Below are positions 28,042 to 36,854 of a DNA stretch of 64,000 bases, piece by piece. The notes under the pieces were generated by a model. It had not been told where the DNA came from. It did not search any database and worked only from the letters and a program-made list of their open reading frames with translations. The stretch lies in the NCBI GenBank assembly GCA_030535425.1, contig JAUNHQ010000002.1, forward strand, positions 1-64,000, read 5' to 3'. How positions within the stretch are numbered: position 1 is the first letter of the stretch; each line of letters starts with the position of its first letter. The stretch is from Pseudomonadota bacterium. GTDB taxonomy: Bacteria > Pseudomonadota > Gammaproteobacteria > Burkholderiales > Burkholderiaceae_C. A program made the position numbers and the translations under genes.

Positions 28042-28070
28042 GGCGTGGTCCGTTTTTTCAATTCAATGCC

Positions 28071-28125
28071 AAAAAGGCCTTTTGCGCGCGATAGACAAGC
28101 GCAAGAAGCTACATATTCAATAGCA
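28071..28125. repeat. Dispersed intergenic repeat between fabH and fabD
   Basis: AAAAAGGCCTTTTGCGCGCG, GACAAGCGCAAGAAGCTA and CAATAGCACC form a complete copy. The fabH stop codon (28109-28111) and its last codons lie inside the AGCTA...TAGC module. On the minus strand TTGCGC...GCGCAA is followed by AGGCCTTTTT, a terminator-like end pointing along the fab operon. Confidence 0.78.
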
Positions 28126-29089
28126 CCGCACCCCAGGTGAAGCCACCGCCCACGCCTTCCAGCAACACGGTTTGCCCCGGCTGAACCTGGCCGGTGCGCA
28201 CGCCATGGTCCAGCGCCAGCGGAATGGACGCCGCCGAGGTGTTGCCATGCTCATGCACGGTCACGATCACTTTTTCCAGCGGCAGGTGCAGCTTGCGCGC
28301 CGTGCCTTGCATGATGCGGATGTTGGCCTGGTGGGGAACGAGCCAGTCCAGATCAGCCTCGGTCTTGCCCGCCTTGGCCAGCACGGCGCGCGCGGCTTTG
28401 TCCAGCACACCGACGGCCAGCTTGAACACCGCCTGGCCGTCCATCTTCAGCAGCGGATCGCCCAGCACCTGCCCGCCAGCAACGTGGCCAGGCACGCACA
28501 AAATGCCCACGTGCTGGCCGTCGGCGTGCAGATCGGTCGCCAGAATGCCAGGCGTGTCAGACGCCTCCAGCACCACGGCACCTGCGCCGTCACCAAACAG
28601 CACGCAGGTGGTGCGGTCGTTGAAGTCGAGAATGCGGCTGAACACCTCGGCGCCAATGACCAATGCGCGCCGGGCCGTGCCATTGGCGATCATGGCGTCG
28701 GCCACGGTCAGTGCATACACGAAACCGCTGCACACGGCCTGCACGTCAAACACCGGGCAGCCGCTGATGCCCAGCTTGTGCTGCACGATGGCGGCGGTGG
28801 AGGGAAACACCATGTCCGGCGTGGACGTGGCGACGATGATGAGGTCAATGTCAGCCGGCTGCACACCGGCGGCCTGCATGGCCGCCTGCGCGGCAGGCAC
28901 GGCCAGCTCGCTGGCGGGCACGTCGGGCGCGGCAAAGTGGCGGGCACGGATGCCCGTTCGCTCCACGATCCAGTCGTTTGAGGTTTCGATGCCGCGCTGC
29001 GCCAGTTCAGCCGCCAGATCTTCGTTGGTGACCCGACGCGGCGGCAGGTAGCTGCCGGTGCCGGTGATGCGGGAATAGCGTCTGCTCAT
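28109..29089 (-). CDS. fabH: Beta-ketoacyl-ACP synthase III FabH
   Basis: A 326-residue enzyme that starts fatty acid synthesis by joining acetyl-CoA with malonyl-ACP. Catalytic Cys120 is in [13 protein letters not shown], His in PHQANIRIM and Asn in [10 protein letters not shown]. The last codons and the stop lie inside a dispersed repeat, but the C-terminal [11 protein letters not shown] is family-typical. plsX is 38 bases upstream. Confidence 0.96.
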   Translation of the reverse strand: MSRRYSRITGTGSYLPPRRVTNEDLAAELAQRGIETSNDWIVERTGIRARHFAAPDVPASELAVPAAQAAMQAAGVQPADIDLIIVATSTPDMVFPSTAAIVQHKLGISGCPVFDVQAVCSGFVYALTVADAMIANGTARRALVIGAEVFSRILDFNDRTTCVLFGDGAGAVVLEASDTPGILATDLHADGQHVGILCVPGHVAGGQVLGDPLLKMDGQAVFKLAVGVLDKAARAVLAKAGKTEADLDWLVPHQANIRIMQGTARKLHLPLEKVIVTVHEHGNTSAASIPLALDHGVRTGQVQPGQTVLLEGVGGGFTWGAVLLNM

Positions 29090-29127
29090 GTCAGGTCCGG
29101 GAGAAAAGGGGAAAAGGCCGCTTGCCG

Positions 29128-30174
29128 TCAGGCCGCCGTCGCGACATCTTCGCCCTGGCCTGGCGTGGCCAGCACCGGCGCGGCGTGGGCAATGCGTGCC
29201 TGCACGCGGGCCAGCAGCTCATGGCGGGCCGCATCATACGCGCGGGCCAGCGCCTGCTCGAAGGCCAGCGCATCGGCCGAGCCGTGGCTTTTGAACACCA
29301 GCCCGCGCAGCCCCAGCAAGGCCGCGCCGTTGTAGCGGCGGTGGTCCATGCGCTTTTGCAGCGACTTCAAAACAGGATAGGCGCACACGGCGGCCAGCTT
29401 GGTCAGCACGTTGCGGGAAAACTCCTCTTTCAGAAAGCCGACGATCATCGCCGCCAGCCCTTCAGAGGTTTTCAGGGCCACGTTGCCCACAAAACCGTCG
29501 CACACCACGATGTCGGCCGTGCCCTTGAAGATGTCATTGCCTTCCACGTTGCCAACGAAGTTCAAGTCGCCATGCCGGGCCGCCGCGCGCAGCAACTCAC
29601 CCGCGCGCTTGATCTCGTCGCTGCCCTTGATGACTTCCTCGCCAATGTTGAGCAGGCCCACGGTGGGGTCTTTACCGTCGTCGCGCAGTGCAGACACCAG
29701 GGCGGAGCCCATGACGGCAAATTGCAGCAGGTGCTCGGCCGTGCAGTCCACGTTCGCCCCCAGATCGAGCACGGTGGTGGCCCCGCCCTTGGCGTTGGGC
29801 AACTGGGTGGCGATGGCCGGGCGCTCAATGCCTTCCAGCGTTTTCAGCAGGTAGCGGGCAATAGCCATCAGCGCGCCCGTGTTGCCAGCAGATACGGCAG
29901 CCTGCGCCGCGCCATCCTTGACCTGCTGGATGGCCACGCGCATGGAGGAGTCTTTTTTCTTGCGCAGCGCCACTTCCACCGCGTCGTCCATGCCCACCAC
30001 TTCGCTGGCGGGCACGGCCTGCGCCCGTTCGTGCTGGAAGGCTGCCAGCGCTTGCGGCTGCCCTACCAGCAGCAAACGGGCGTCCGGGTGGCTGTCCAGA
30101 AACTGGCGGCACGCAGGCAAAGTCACGGCAGGCCCGTGGTCTCCGCCCATGCAGTCAACAGCCAGAACAATCAT
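29128..30174 (-). CDS. plsX: Phosphate acyltransferase PlsX
   Basis: A 348-residue enzyme that makes acyl-phosphate from acyl-ACP for phospholipid synthesis. [15 protein letters not shown] opens the protein, and [10 protein letters not shown] and LLNIGEE are conserved. The ATG at 30174 gives this N-terminus; the GTG five codons upstream is less likely. It lies 270 bases after rpmF, with a strong hairpin in the gap. Confidence 0.95.
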   Translation of the reverse strand: MIVLAVDCMGGDHGPAVTLPACRQFLDSHPDARLLLVGQPQALAAFQHERAQAVPASEVVGMDDAVEVALRKKKDSSMRVAIQQVKDGAAQAAVSAGNTGALMAIARYLLKTLEGIERPAIATQLPNAKGGATTVLDLGANVDCTAEHLLQFAVMGSALVSALRDDGKDPTVGLLNIGEEVIKGSDEIKRAGELLRAAARHGDLNFVGNVEGNDIFKGTADIVVCDGFVGNVALKTSEGLAAMIVGFLKEEFSRNVLTKLAAVCAYPVLKSLQKRMDHRRYNGAALLGLRGLVFKSHGSADALAFEQALARAYDAARHELLARVQARIAHAAPVLATPGQGEDVATAA

Positions 30175-30287
30175 GCAAGCCCCGCACAAAACCTAGGGCC
30201 ACGCAGGCAGCACGCAAGCCGCCCGGCAACCCGTTGCCGCACACATCCAGAAGACCCCAGATGTGCAACACACGCAAAAACACCAAA

Positions 30288-30323
30288 GGCCCGGAGGCTA
30301 CGCTCAGAACGTAGCGCCGGGCC
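30288..30323 (-). terminator. Strong hairpin between rpmF and plsX
   Basis: The arms GGCCCGG (30288-30294) plus GCTACG (30297-30302) pair with CGTAGC (30310-30315) and CCGGGCC (30317-30323), giving 13 pairs with a small bulge and a seven-base loop. On the minus strand it is followed by TTTGGTGTTTTTG, so it could be a partial terminator or attenuator after rpmF, or a 3'-end stabiliser. Nothing else recognisable lies in 30175-30444. Confidence 0.65.
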
Positions 30324-30444
30324 AAGGTGCATATGCCACGATGGCGCCACAGCGGGCAAAGCCTTTACCCGCCCTTGCCGGGTCTTGACTTGCACCACCC
30401 CAGACCGGGGCAGCACCATCAGGCCCGCACAAGCCTTTGGTCAA

Positions 30445-30627
30445 TCAGGCTTCGCTCTTGGGCTTGATGACCTGGCGGCCACGGTAAAAGCCGTTGGGGC
30501 TGATGTGGTGGCGCAGGTGCGTTTCGCCCGTGGTGGGCTCCACGGCAATGCCGGGCACGCTCAGGGCGTTGTGCGAACGGTGCATGCCGCGCTTGGAAGG
30601 CGACTTTTTGTTTTGCTGAACAGCCAT
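30445..30627 (-). CDS. rpmF: 50S ribosomal protein L32
   Basis: A 60-residue basic ribosomal protein: [20 protein letters not shown] and [17 protein letters not shown] are family sequences. It lacks the CxxC zinc pairs of some bacterial L32 proteins. TAGGAGCC lies upstream of the ATG. The neighbours yceD, rpmF, plsX and fabH are the conserved proteobacterial order. Confidence 0.96.
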   Translation of the reverse strand: MAVQQNKKSPSKRGMHRSHNALSVPGIAVEPTTGETHLRHHISPNGFYRGRQVIKPKSEA

Positions 30628-30934
30628 GATGGCTCCTAACGAGTACAGGTTGAGCCAGAACCCAGGGCCGCATGTGCGGCGCCGGACGCCTGACGAAGAA
30701 AAAGTAGGTGAAATTCCTGCGCCGCCTGCTTTTTGCCATCAGCCACTGCGGGGTCGATTCCCCCCATGACTAAGCGGACATTTGTCCTGGCGCAAGGCAG
30801 CGACCTTGTTTTGCCTCAAAAAGGCAAACACCCCAAGCGGCGCGAAGCCCGCGATTATAGCCTGAATTTTGCTGCCCTGGCCAGCCAACCAGCCGTTTGC
30901 CGCGCGGCATGGCGCCACAGCTATTGCATGGGCG
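30628..30934. other. Gap between yceD and rpmF
   Basis: No gene is seen in these 307 bases. A hairpin TTTGCCT/AGGCAAA (30810-30816 and 30822-30828, loop CAAAA) lies about 110 bases past the yceD stop and might end that transcript weakly. The stretch is likely to hold an rpmF promoter on the minus strand, but none could be picked with confidence. The motif GGGGTCGATTCCCC near 30749 looks like a tRNA T-arm but has no tRNA around it. Confidence 0.5.
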
Positions 30935-31480
30935 CTATGGTTTTTGTGACTTGAGTGCGGCCAGCGCGGCAAAGGGGCTGGGTTTGTCTGCACCCGCCTC
31001 GTCAAAGCCAGGGGTTTGTGCGTGCAATTGCACGGGTTCGGGGCATGCGTCATGCCGAGGCACCAGCGGCAGGGCCATGAGCATTTCGTCCTCAATCAAG
31101 GTATGCAGGTCAAAGTCTGGCGCCTGCACCAGCACGTCGTCTTCCGACTCATCGTCCAGCGCGGCGGCGGTAGGCTCATCGGGCACGAAGATGAAGTGCC
31201 GGTCCACCTCCACCGCCGTCGGCACCTCGCCCATGCAGCGCTGGCACGTGAGTGGCAGCGTGGCGCTGGCCCGCAGGTGCAGCGCGGGGCGCACGCTGCC
31301 GTCGGCGGCGCTGCGGCGCTCGCCCTGCGCTTGCCAGTTCAGCATCAATTCGGTCGCTGGCGCGCGCAGCTCCTGCGCAAGTCGCTCATATTTTTGAAGT
31401 GAATCATGGCCTGTCAACTGGCCCTGGGCTTGTGCAAAAGCGGCCACATCCAGGCGCCGGGGGTGAAAGGGGGCATTCAT
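30935..31480 (-). CDS. yceD: YceD (DUF177) family protein
   Basis: A 181-residue protein of COG1399. The central CQRCMGEVPTAVEVDRHFIF with its CxxC and the acidic DDESEDDVLV segment are typical. YceD is linked to 23S rRNA maturation in bacteria and plants and is almost always next to rpmF. The ATG at 31480 starts the conserved N-terminus; the upstream ORF extension overlaps the maf gene on the other strand and was rejected. Confidence 0.9.
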   Translation of the reverse strand: MNAPFHPRRLDVAAFAQAQGQLTGHDSLQKYERLAQELRAPATELMLNWQAQGERRSAADGSVRPALHLRASATLPLTCQRCMGEVPTAVEVDRHFIFVPDEPTAAALDDESEDDVLVQAPDFDLHTLIEDEMLMALPLVPRHDACPEPVQLHAQTPGFDEAGADKPSPFAALAALKSQKP

Positions 31481-31508
31481 CTGCGGCAGTGTAAGAGAAT
31501 CGCCCGCC

Positions 31509-32129
31509 ATGCCTGCCTGCCCTGCCCCCATGCCTTCTCCCTCGTCCGCCAGCCGCGCGCTGGTGCTTGGCTCCACCTCCCGCTACCGGCGCGAGCTGCT
31601 TGAGCGGCTGTGCCTGCCGTTTGACGTGGCCGCGCCCGCCGTGGATGAAGCCCCCGCCCCGGGCGAAGCCCCGCGCACGCTGGCGCAGCGCCTGGCGCTG
31701 GCCAAGGCGCGTGACGTGGCCGCACGCTACCCGCAGGCCATCGTCATCGGCTCTGACCAGGTGGCCGACCTGCACGGCCAGCCGCTGGGCAAGCCGGGCA
31801 CGCACGAGCGCGCGGTGGCCCAGCTTCAGCAAATGCGGGGGCAGACAGTGGTGTTTCATACCGCGCTGGCCGTGGTGTGCCAGGCCACGGGCTTTGAGCG
31901 GCAAGACCTGGCGGCGGTGCAGGTGCGCTTTCGCGACCTGAGCGATGAAGAGATCGAACGCTACCTGCGCGCCGAGCGCCCCTACGACTGCGCGGGCAGC
32001 GCCAAGAGCGAGGGGCTGGGCATCGCACTGCTGGATGCCATTGACAGCGACGACCCCACGGCCCTGATTGGCCTGCCCCTGATCCGCACCGCGCGCCTGC
32101 TGCGCGAGGCGGGCGTGCTGCTGCCATAA
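31509..32129 (+). CDS. Maf-type nucleotide pyrophosphatase
   Basis: A 206-residue Maf/YceF-like house-cleaning pyrophosphatase that hydrolyses modified or methylated nucleoside triphosphates. The N-terminal LVLGSTSRYRRELLERL, catalytic Asp in IGSDQVADL and the GKPGT segment are typical; the YceF subgroup acts on m7GTP. An ATG at 31530 is an alternative start. It is divergent from yceD and 10 bases ahead of the next gene, so the pair is an operon. Confidence 0.92.
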   Translation: MPACPAPMPSPSSASRALVLGSTSRYRRELLERLCLPFDVAAPAVDEAPAPGEAPRTLAQRLALAKARDVAARYPQAIVIGSDQVADLHGQPLGKPGTHERAVAQLQQMRGQTVVFHTALAVVCQATGFERQDLAAVQVRFRDLSDEEIERYLRAERPYDCAGSAKSEGLGIALLDAIDSDDPTALIGLPLIRTARLLREAGVLLP

Positions 32130-32139
32130 AAGGGCCGCC

Positions 32140-32949
32140 ATGACCGCCACCCCCGCCGCCGCCTCTTTTGGCCGTCTGTACCTGGTGCCCACGCCGCTGG
32201 ACCACGGCTGCGATGCGCCTGTGGCGCTGCCTGCCGTGCTGCCCATGGGCACGATTGAAACCGCCGCGCGCCTGACGCACTGGATTTGCGAAAGCGCCAA
32301 GTCCACCCGCGCCTTTTTGAAGCGCGTGCATGAGGTCACGCCCCTGGCCGCCCCAGTGCAGGCGCAGCACATGGCCGAGCTGCCGCGCCAGGCACACAAG
32401 AAAGGCGACCACGGCCCCGCCGCCCGCACCCATGTGGACGCCCGCGCCCTGCTGGCCCCCGCCCTGCAAGGGCATGACGTGGGGCTGATCAGCGAGGCGG
32501 GCATGCCCGCCGTGGCCGACCCCGGCAGCTCCGTGGTGCGCGCCGCGCATGCACTGGGCTTGGCCGTGGTGCCGCTGGTCGGCCCGGTATCCATTCTGCT
32601 GGCGCTGGCCGCCAGCGGGCTGAACGGGCAGAACTTCGCCTTCGTCGGCTATTTGCCGCAAGACACGGCCGCGCGCGCGCAGCGCATCCGCGCGCTGGAG
32701 GCGCTGGCGCTGAAAACCGGCCAGACGCAGCTTTTCATTGAAACGCCTTACCGCAACACGGCCCTGCTGGCCGCGCTGGCCGGCGGCCTGCAGGGCAGCA
32801 CCCGCTTGGCCGTGGCCAGCGCACTGACCCTGCCCGGTGAACAGGTGCGCTGCCTGAGCGCCGCGCAGTGGCAGGCGCTGCTGCGCCGTGACGACAACTT
32901 GCCCGCGCGCCTGGCCGCACAGCCCTGCCTGTTTGCGATTGGCCCGTAA
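32140..32949 (+). CDS. Tetrapyrrole-methylase-family SAM-dependent methyltransferase (RsmI-like paralogue)
   Basis: A 269-residue protein of the tetrapyrrole methylase fold related to RsmI, the 16S rRNA C1402 2'-O-methyltransferase. Family motifs are LYLVPTPL, the LISEAGMPAVADPGS loop and VPLVGPVSILLALAASG. The N-terminal spacing and the short C-terminus differ from true RsmI, matching a separate paralogue found next to maf in Burkholderiales, so the substrate is uncertain. It converges on sppA. Confidence 0.85.
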   Translation: MTATPAAASFGRLYLVPTPLDHGCDAPVALPAVLPMGTIETAARLTHWICESAKSTRAFLKRVHEVTPLAAPVQAQHMAELPRQAHKKGDHGPAARTHVDARALLAPALQGHDVGLISEAGMPAVADPGSSVVRAAHALGLAVVPLVGPVSILLALAASGLNGQNFAFVGYLPQDTAARAQRIRALEALALKTGQTQLFIETPYRNTALLAALAGGLQGSTRLAVASALTLPGEQVRCLSAAQWQALLRRDDNLPARLAAQPCLFAIGP

Positions 32950-32996
32950 GGCGCCGCATTTGCGCAGGCAACCCTGTTCTATGGCTGTCAAGTATT

Positions 32997-33053
32997 AGCT
33001 ATATTTTATATAGCTTAAAACCCTTGCCAGTTGCGCGCAAATGGCATTTTTTT
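32997..33053 (+). terminator. Dispersed repeat copy forming a terminator before convergent sppA
   Basis: Two hairpins lie in a row: AGCTATAT/ATATAGCT (32997-33015) and GCCAGTTGCG/CGCAAATGGC (33026-33045, one mismatch), the second followed by ATTTTTTT (33046-33053). It ends four bases before the sppA stop codon. This is a clear plus-strand Rho-independent terminator built from the repeat family. Confidence 0.8.
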
Positions 33054-33056
33054 CTC

Positions 33057-34013
33057 TTAACGCAATGAGGGCACTGCGCCCAGGGCGCGCACTGCGCCTT
33101 CGCCCATGGCGGCGCCAAAGCGTTTGGCAAAGCGCTCGGCCAGGTTTTTCTTGTTGCTGTAGTCCACCAGCTCTTCGGCCTGCACCACTTCGCGCGCCAC
33201 CTGGTCAAGGCTGCCCAGGCTGTCGGCCAGGCCCAGCTGCACCGATTGCTCGCCTGTCCAGAACAGGCCGCTGAACATCTCGGGGGTTTCCTTCAGCCGA
33301 TCACCCCGACCTTGCTTGACCGCGTTGATGAACTGCTGATGAATCTGGTCCAGCATCTTCTGCGCATAGGCGCGCTGGGCCTCTGTCTGCGGGCTGAAAG
33401 GGTCCAGGAAGCCCTTGTTTTCACCCGCAGTGAGCAAGCGCCGTTCAATGCCCAGCTTGTGCAGCGTATCCACAAAGCCAAAGCCGTCCATCAGCACGCC
33501 AATGCTGCCGACGATGCTGGCCTTGTCCACGTAAATCTTGTCTGCGGCCGAGGCGATGTAGTACGCGGCTGAAGCGGCCATTTCCTCCACCACGGCATAC
33601 ACCGGCTTGTCGTGCAGCGCGCGCAAGCGGCGGATTTCGTCGTTGATCAGGCCCGCCTGCACGGGGCTGCCGCCGGGGGAGTTGATCAGCAGCACCAGCG
33701 CCTTGGCGTTCTTGTCTTCCATGGCTGCGCGCAAGGCGGGCAGCACATATTCGGCGCTGGCTTCAGCCTCGTCGGCAATTTCGCCGCGAATGACCACCAT
33801 GGCCGTGTGCGGCACTGCCGGCGTGCTGCTGGGCAGGCCGTCAGACCACAGCAGCCACGCCACGGCGCCGATCAGCAGCATCCACAGCAGGCTCTTGAAC
33901 ATGCGCCAGCGCCGCGCGGCGCGCCGCTCGCGCACATCGGCCATCAGCAGTTTTTCAATAGCCTCGCGCTCCCAATGAATCGTCTTGGCGTCCAGGGTGA
34001 CTTCGTTTTCCAT
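33057..34013 (-). CDS. sppA: Signal peptide peptidase SppA (S49 family, short form)
   Basis: A 318-residue inner-membrane protease that cleaves leftover signal peptides. One transmembrane helix lies at about residues 41-57. The S49 dyad is Ser148 (MAASAAYYIAS) and Lys200 (TAGENKGFLDPFSP), and the oxyanion loop INSPGGSP is present. The length matches the single-domain form that works as an oligomer. A Rieske-protein gene lies 80 bases upstream. Confidence 0.94.
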   Translation of the reverse strand: MENEVTLDAKTIHWEREAIEKLLMADVRERRAARRWRMFKSLLWMLLIGAVAWLLWSDGLPSSTPAVPHTAMVVIRGEIADEAEASAEYVLPALRAAMEDKNAKALVLLINSPGGSPVQAGLINDEIRRLRALHDKPVYAVVEEMAASAAYYIASAADKIYVDKASIVGSIGVLMDGFGFVDTLHKLGIERRLLTAGENKGFLDPFSPQTEAQRAYAQKMLDQIHQQFINAVKQGRGDRLKETPEMFSGLFWTGEQSVQLGLADSLGSLDQVAREVVQAEELVDYSNKKNLAERFAKRFGAAMGEGAVRALGAVPSLR

Positions 34014-34093
34014 GTCGTGTGATGTAAGTTCGTCGCAAAAAAGAGGGAGAAAGCGCCGCTATTTTTGGGCTGGCAGACCCTGGCGCGGCGGTT

Positions 34094-34468
34094 TCAGAAT
34101 GCAAGCGGTTGCAGCAGATGCGTCGGGTGCCAGTGCACCACGCCGTCGTGCTCGGTCAAGGTAATTTTGACCAGCGGCCCCTGGCACGGCCCGCCCGCGC
34201 ATTCGCCCGTGTCGGGCGCGTAGGCCGCGCCATGCGTGGCACACAGCAGCCAGCGGCCGGTGTCGTCAAAAAAGCGGTCGGGCTGGTAATCCATCTCCAT
34301 GGCAATGTGCGTGCAGCGGTTCAGGTAGGCGTGGGCCTGGCCTTCAAAGCGCACGGCAAAGGCGCGGCAGGTTTGCCCGCCGTACACCACGTCAAAGGGC
34401 ACGGCCAGGCCGCCTTCTTGCAAGTCGGCGCTGTTGCACAGGGGAATGGGGGCGGCAGGTTCGGTCAT
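34094..34468 (-). CDS. Rieske 2Fe-2S protein
   Basis: A 124-residue single-domain Rieske ferredoxin. The ligands are C52 and H54 (RCTHIAMEMD) and C76 and H79 (LLCATHGAAY). No oxygenase partner is nearby, so it may donate electrons to an unknown partner. A gene like this commonly sits between sppA and a HAD phosphatase in Burkholderiales. The ATG at 34468 begins the conserved domain; the upstream extension reads through a repeat element. Confidence 0.9.
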   Translation of the reverse strand: MTEPAAPIPLCNSADLQEGGLAVPFDVVYGGQTCRAFAVRFEGQAHAYLNRCTHIAMEMDYQPDRFFDDTGRWLLCATHGAAYAPDTGECAGGPCQGPLVKITLTEHDGVVHWHPTHLLQPLAF

Positions 34469-34497
34469 GTCGGGGCAGCAAAAAATAAAAAACAATG

Positions 34498-34556
34498 TTT
34501 TTGGCCATTTGCGCACGTCTATCAAGCGCAAGCAGCTATTGAAAAAATAGCATTTG
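34498..34556. repeat. Dispersed intergenic repeat upstream of the Rieske gene
   Basis: TTTTTGGCCATTTGCGCACG, ATCAAGCGCAAGCAGCTATT and AAAAAATAGCA form a complete copy in the gap between the HAD gene and the Rieske gene. Here the tract at the GGCC end is T5 on the plus strand instead of A5, so this copy does not form the usual terminator. Confidence 0.75.
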
Positions 34557-34670
34557 CCTCAAAGCGCCTAAAGGATCATCACCCCAGGCCAGAGCTGATC
34601 GGGACGAAAGGCCACCCAAGCCAGAGGGCGCGGGGGATGGACACGGCGTAAGGATGGTGAAGACAGCCTC

Positions 34671-35327
34671 TTAGCCATGCTCGGCCAGCCACTGGGCCAG
34701 CTCGGCCACGGAGTGCGCCACGAAACGCGGCGACAGCGGCGCAAAACTGCCGTGATCGTGCGCACCGTAGCTCACGGCCACGCTGGGGCAGCCCGCGTTC
34801 AGCGCCATTTGCAAGTCGTGTGTGGTGTCGCCAATCATCAGCGTGCGCTCGGGCTCGGTGCCCAGCTCGCGCATCAGCTCGTGCAGCATCAGCGGGCTGG
34901 GCTTGCCGGCGGTTTCATCGGCCGTGCGCGTGGCGTCGAACACGGTTTGCAAATCGGCCAGACGCAGCACGTCGTTCAGACCCCGGCGGCTTTTGCCGGT
35001 GGCCACGGCCAGCCAGTGGTGGCGGCTTTTCAAATCGGCCAGCAGGGGGCGAACACCGTCAAACAGGCTGATATCGTTCTGCCGCGCCAGATAGTGATGG
35101 CGGTAGCGCTCGCCCAGTTGCGGGTATTTCTCGGGCGGCACGTCGGGCGCGGCATGGGCCAGCGCGGGCATCAGCGCCATGCCGATCACGTAAGCAGCGG
35201 CTTCGTCACTGGGCCTTTGCCCGCCCACGTCCACCACGGCCTGCTGAATGGCGCGGGTGATGATGGCGGTGGAATCGAACAGGGTGCCGTCCCAGTCGAA
35301 GCAGATCAGGTCGAATTGGCGGGGCAT
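34671..35327 (-). CDS. HAD-superfamily phosphatase, Gph-like
   Basis: A 218-residue HAD subclass IA hydrolase. Catalytic Asp11 and Asp13 are in FDWDGTLFD, the motif II Thr in AVATGKS, Lys in AGKPSPLM and acidic motif IV in IGDTTHDL. The closest family is phosphoglycolate phosphatase, but the substrate cannot be read from the sequence. In related genomes it usually follows rluC directly; here about 2.9 kb of accessory DNA separates them. Confidence 0.9.
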   Translation of the reverse strand: MPRQFDLICFDWDGTLFDSTAIITRAIQQAVVDVGGQRPSDEAAAYVIGMALMPALAHAAPDVPPEKYPQLGERYRHHYLARQNDISLFDGVRPLLADLKSRHHWLAVATGKSRRGLNDVLRLADLQTVFDATRTADETAGKPSPLMLHELMRELGTEPERTLMIGDTTHDLQMALNAGCPSVAVSYGAHDHGSFAPLSPRFVAHSVAELAQWLAEHG

Positions 35328-35509
35328 GGGGTTTGTGCGTCAACAAGGGGGCGCATAAAGAGGGTGCATTGTGCGGTACACCCCATTCCCGCTGCCAGCG
35401 CAAGAGATTCAAGGGCCCATGACCGTGGCGCAGCCCGCCTACCAGATGCGACACAGGCTGACGCACACCTGCCGATCATCGCGGCACCGATGGTCACAGA
35501 AAGCCTGCC

Positions 35510-35752
35510 ATGCCCCAACGCCCCGACAGCATCGAAACCGCCCTGCTGCTCATCAAGCTGCTGCGCCGCATCCCCCGGCGCAGCCAAGCCACCGTCGCCG
35601 AACTGCACAGCCAGCCGCAAGCCACCCCCATCCCCGAAGGCTGGCGCATCCAAGCCACCGTGGTGCAAACCGAACGGCTCGAACGCTGGCTGCGCAGCTT
35701 TGGCAGCGACGTATGGCACATCCGCCGCCGCCGTCTGCCCGCCAAGCCCTGA
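35510..35752 (+). pseudogene. Internally deleted WYL-domain transcriptional regulator (short ORF)
   Basis: An 80-residue ORF. Residues 1-34 (DSIETALLLIKLLRRIPR...TVAELHSQ) match the first helix region of HTH-WYL regulators, which normally run to about 300 residues. Residues about 43-80 (GWRIQATVVQTERLERWLRS) look like the end of the C-terminal part of such proteins. The HTH core and the WYL domain between them are missing, in frame. It may be a relic or a small surviving ORF. It sits 35 bases before the 305-residue gene on the same strand. Confidence 0.5.
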
Positions 35753-35787
35753 CCTGCCCCCACCCCTCAAAAGAAAGGAACCCACCC

Positions 35788-36705
35788 ATGTGCGGCTATT
35801 GCACCGAAGCCGGCAGCATCCTCCCCTACCTCCACCGGCAACGCACCCAACCCGGCCCAGTGCCCCTGCCCCACTTCATCAACCCCCTGCAAGAAGCGCT
35901 GGACATGCCCGCCACGCTCGCCCAGCTCAAGGCCCGCCACCAGCGCAGCGCCCCCTCAACCTTCAGCGCCACCCTGCCCACCGCCTTCTGCCGCCTGTGG
36001 CAAACCCTGTTCAGCGGCAGCCACGCCTTCACCCTGGCCCACATCCAGGCCCATTACGCGCCAGCCGACATCCAGCACTTTCTGGGCACCCTGGCCGCCC
36101 ACCCCCACCCCGCCTTTGCCTGGCTAGGCAGCCTGCCCCCACACGCCAGCCCGCAAGCCTGGCAAGCCGCCATCGCCCAAGCCCCCCAACTGCCCGCCCA
36201 GGCCGAAGCCACCCTGCACACCTACGCCCACACCTGGCTGCAAACCGCCAGCCGCACAGCAGCCACGGAAAACCCCGAAAGCACCCAGCGACATGCAGAA
36301 GAGCCCGCCCACGCCGCCTCATATGAACAACTTGAGCACGATTTCCCCCACCTATGGTTTTCAGCCCTTTATCTGCTGCACCACCAGCCCCGCCACCCCC
36401 TTTTAAAAACCATCGCCTTGCAAGAACCCGCCCAGCCACCCGATTTCACTGCGCTGGATTTATGGCTGCAACGCCAAACCTTCAGCACCCTGGTTCGCCA
36501 GCACGGCCTGCCCTGGCTGGCCCAAAACACCCCCAGCCTGCGCACAAGCCTGGTGCAGCACTCGGTATTGAGCGGCGCCCTTGCGGCAAAAAATGTGGAC
36601 GCCCTTTATGACACCCTGACCGAGCAGCCCGACGATATGTGCAGTCAAGAGGCGCTATGGCTGCTTCAGCAGCATGGCGCCAGCACCGCAGAAGAAGGCC
36701 CCTGA
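35788..36705 (+). CDS. Unrecognised 305-residue protein of the accessory locus
   Basis: No family was recognised. The protein opens with MCGYCTEAG, a single CxxC, and is then predicted largely helical, rich in Ala, His, Trp and Leu (FCRLWQTLF, WLQTASRTAA, DFPHLWFSALYLLHH), without signal peptide or membrane helix. AAAGGAA seven bases before the ATG supports translation. GC content is close to the chromosomal average in its first two thirds, unlike the following gene. It lies between a WYL-regulator remnant and a PLD nuclease gene. Confidence 0.72.
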   Translation: MCGYCTEAGSILPYLHRQRTQPGPVPLPHFINPLQEALDMPATLAQLKARHQRSAPSTFSATLPTAFCRLWQTLFSGSHAFTLAHIQAHYAPADIQHFLGTLAAHPHPAFAWLGSLPPHASPQAWQAAIAQAPQLPAQAEATLHTYAHTWLQTASRTAATENPESTQRHAEEPAHAASYEQLEHDFPHLWFSALYLLHHQPRHPLLKTIALQEPAQPPDFTALDLWLQRQTFSTLVRQHGLPWLAQNTPSLRTSLVQHSVLSGALAAKNVDALYDTLTEQPDDMCSQEALWLLQQHGASTAEEGP

Positions 36706-36854
36706 CACCGCATACCACCACACCACCCCGCCTGACCACATAAAGAAAGCGTGAAAAATTCATATCTGATGACCCACCGGCAAACCCACAATGCCAATCC
36801 GTCATCTCACTTCACGCAACCCCATCAACCTTTCATCCATAAACCAGGAAAATC

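Noticed and set aside
30745..30768. tRNA-like T-arm motif GGGGTCGATTCCCC
   Set aside because: No acceptor stem, D arm or anticodon arm can be built around it on either strand.
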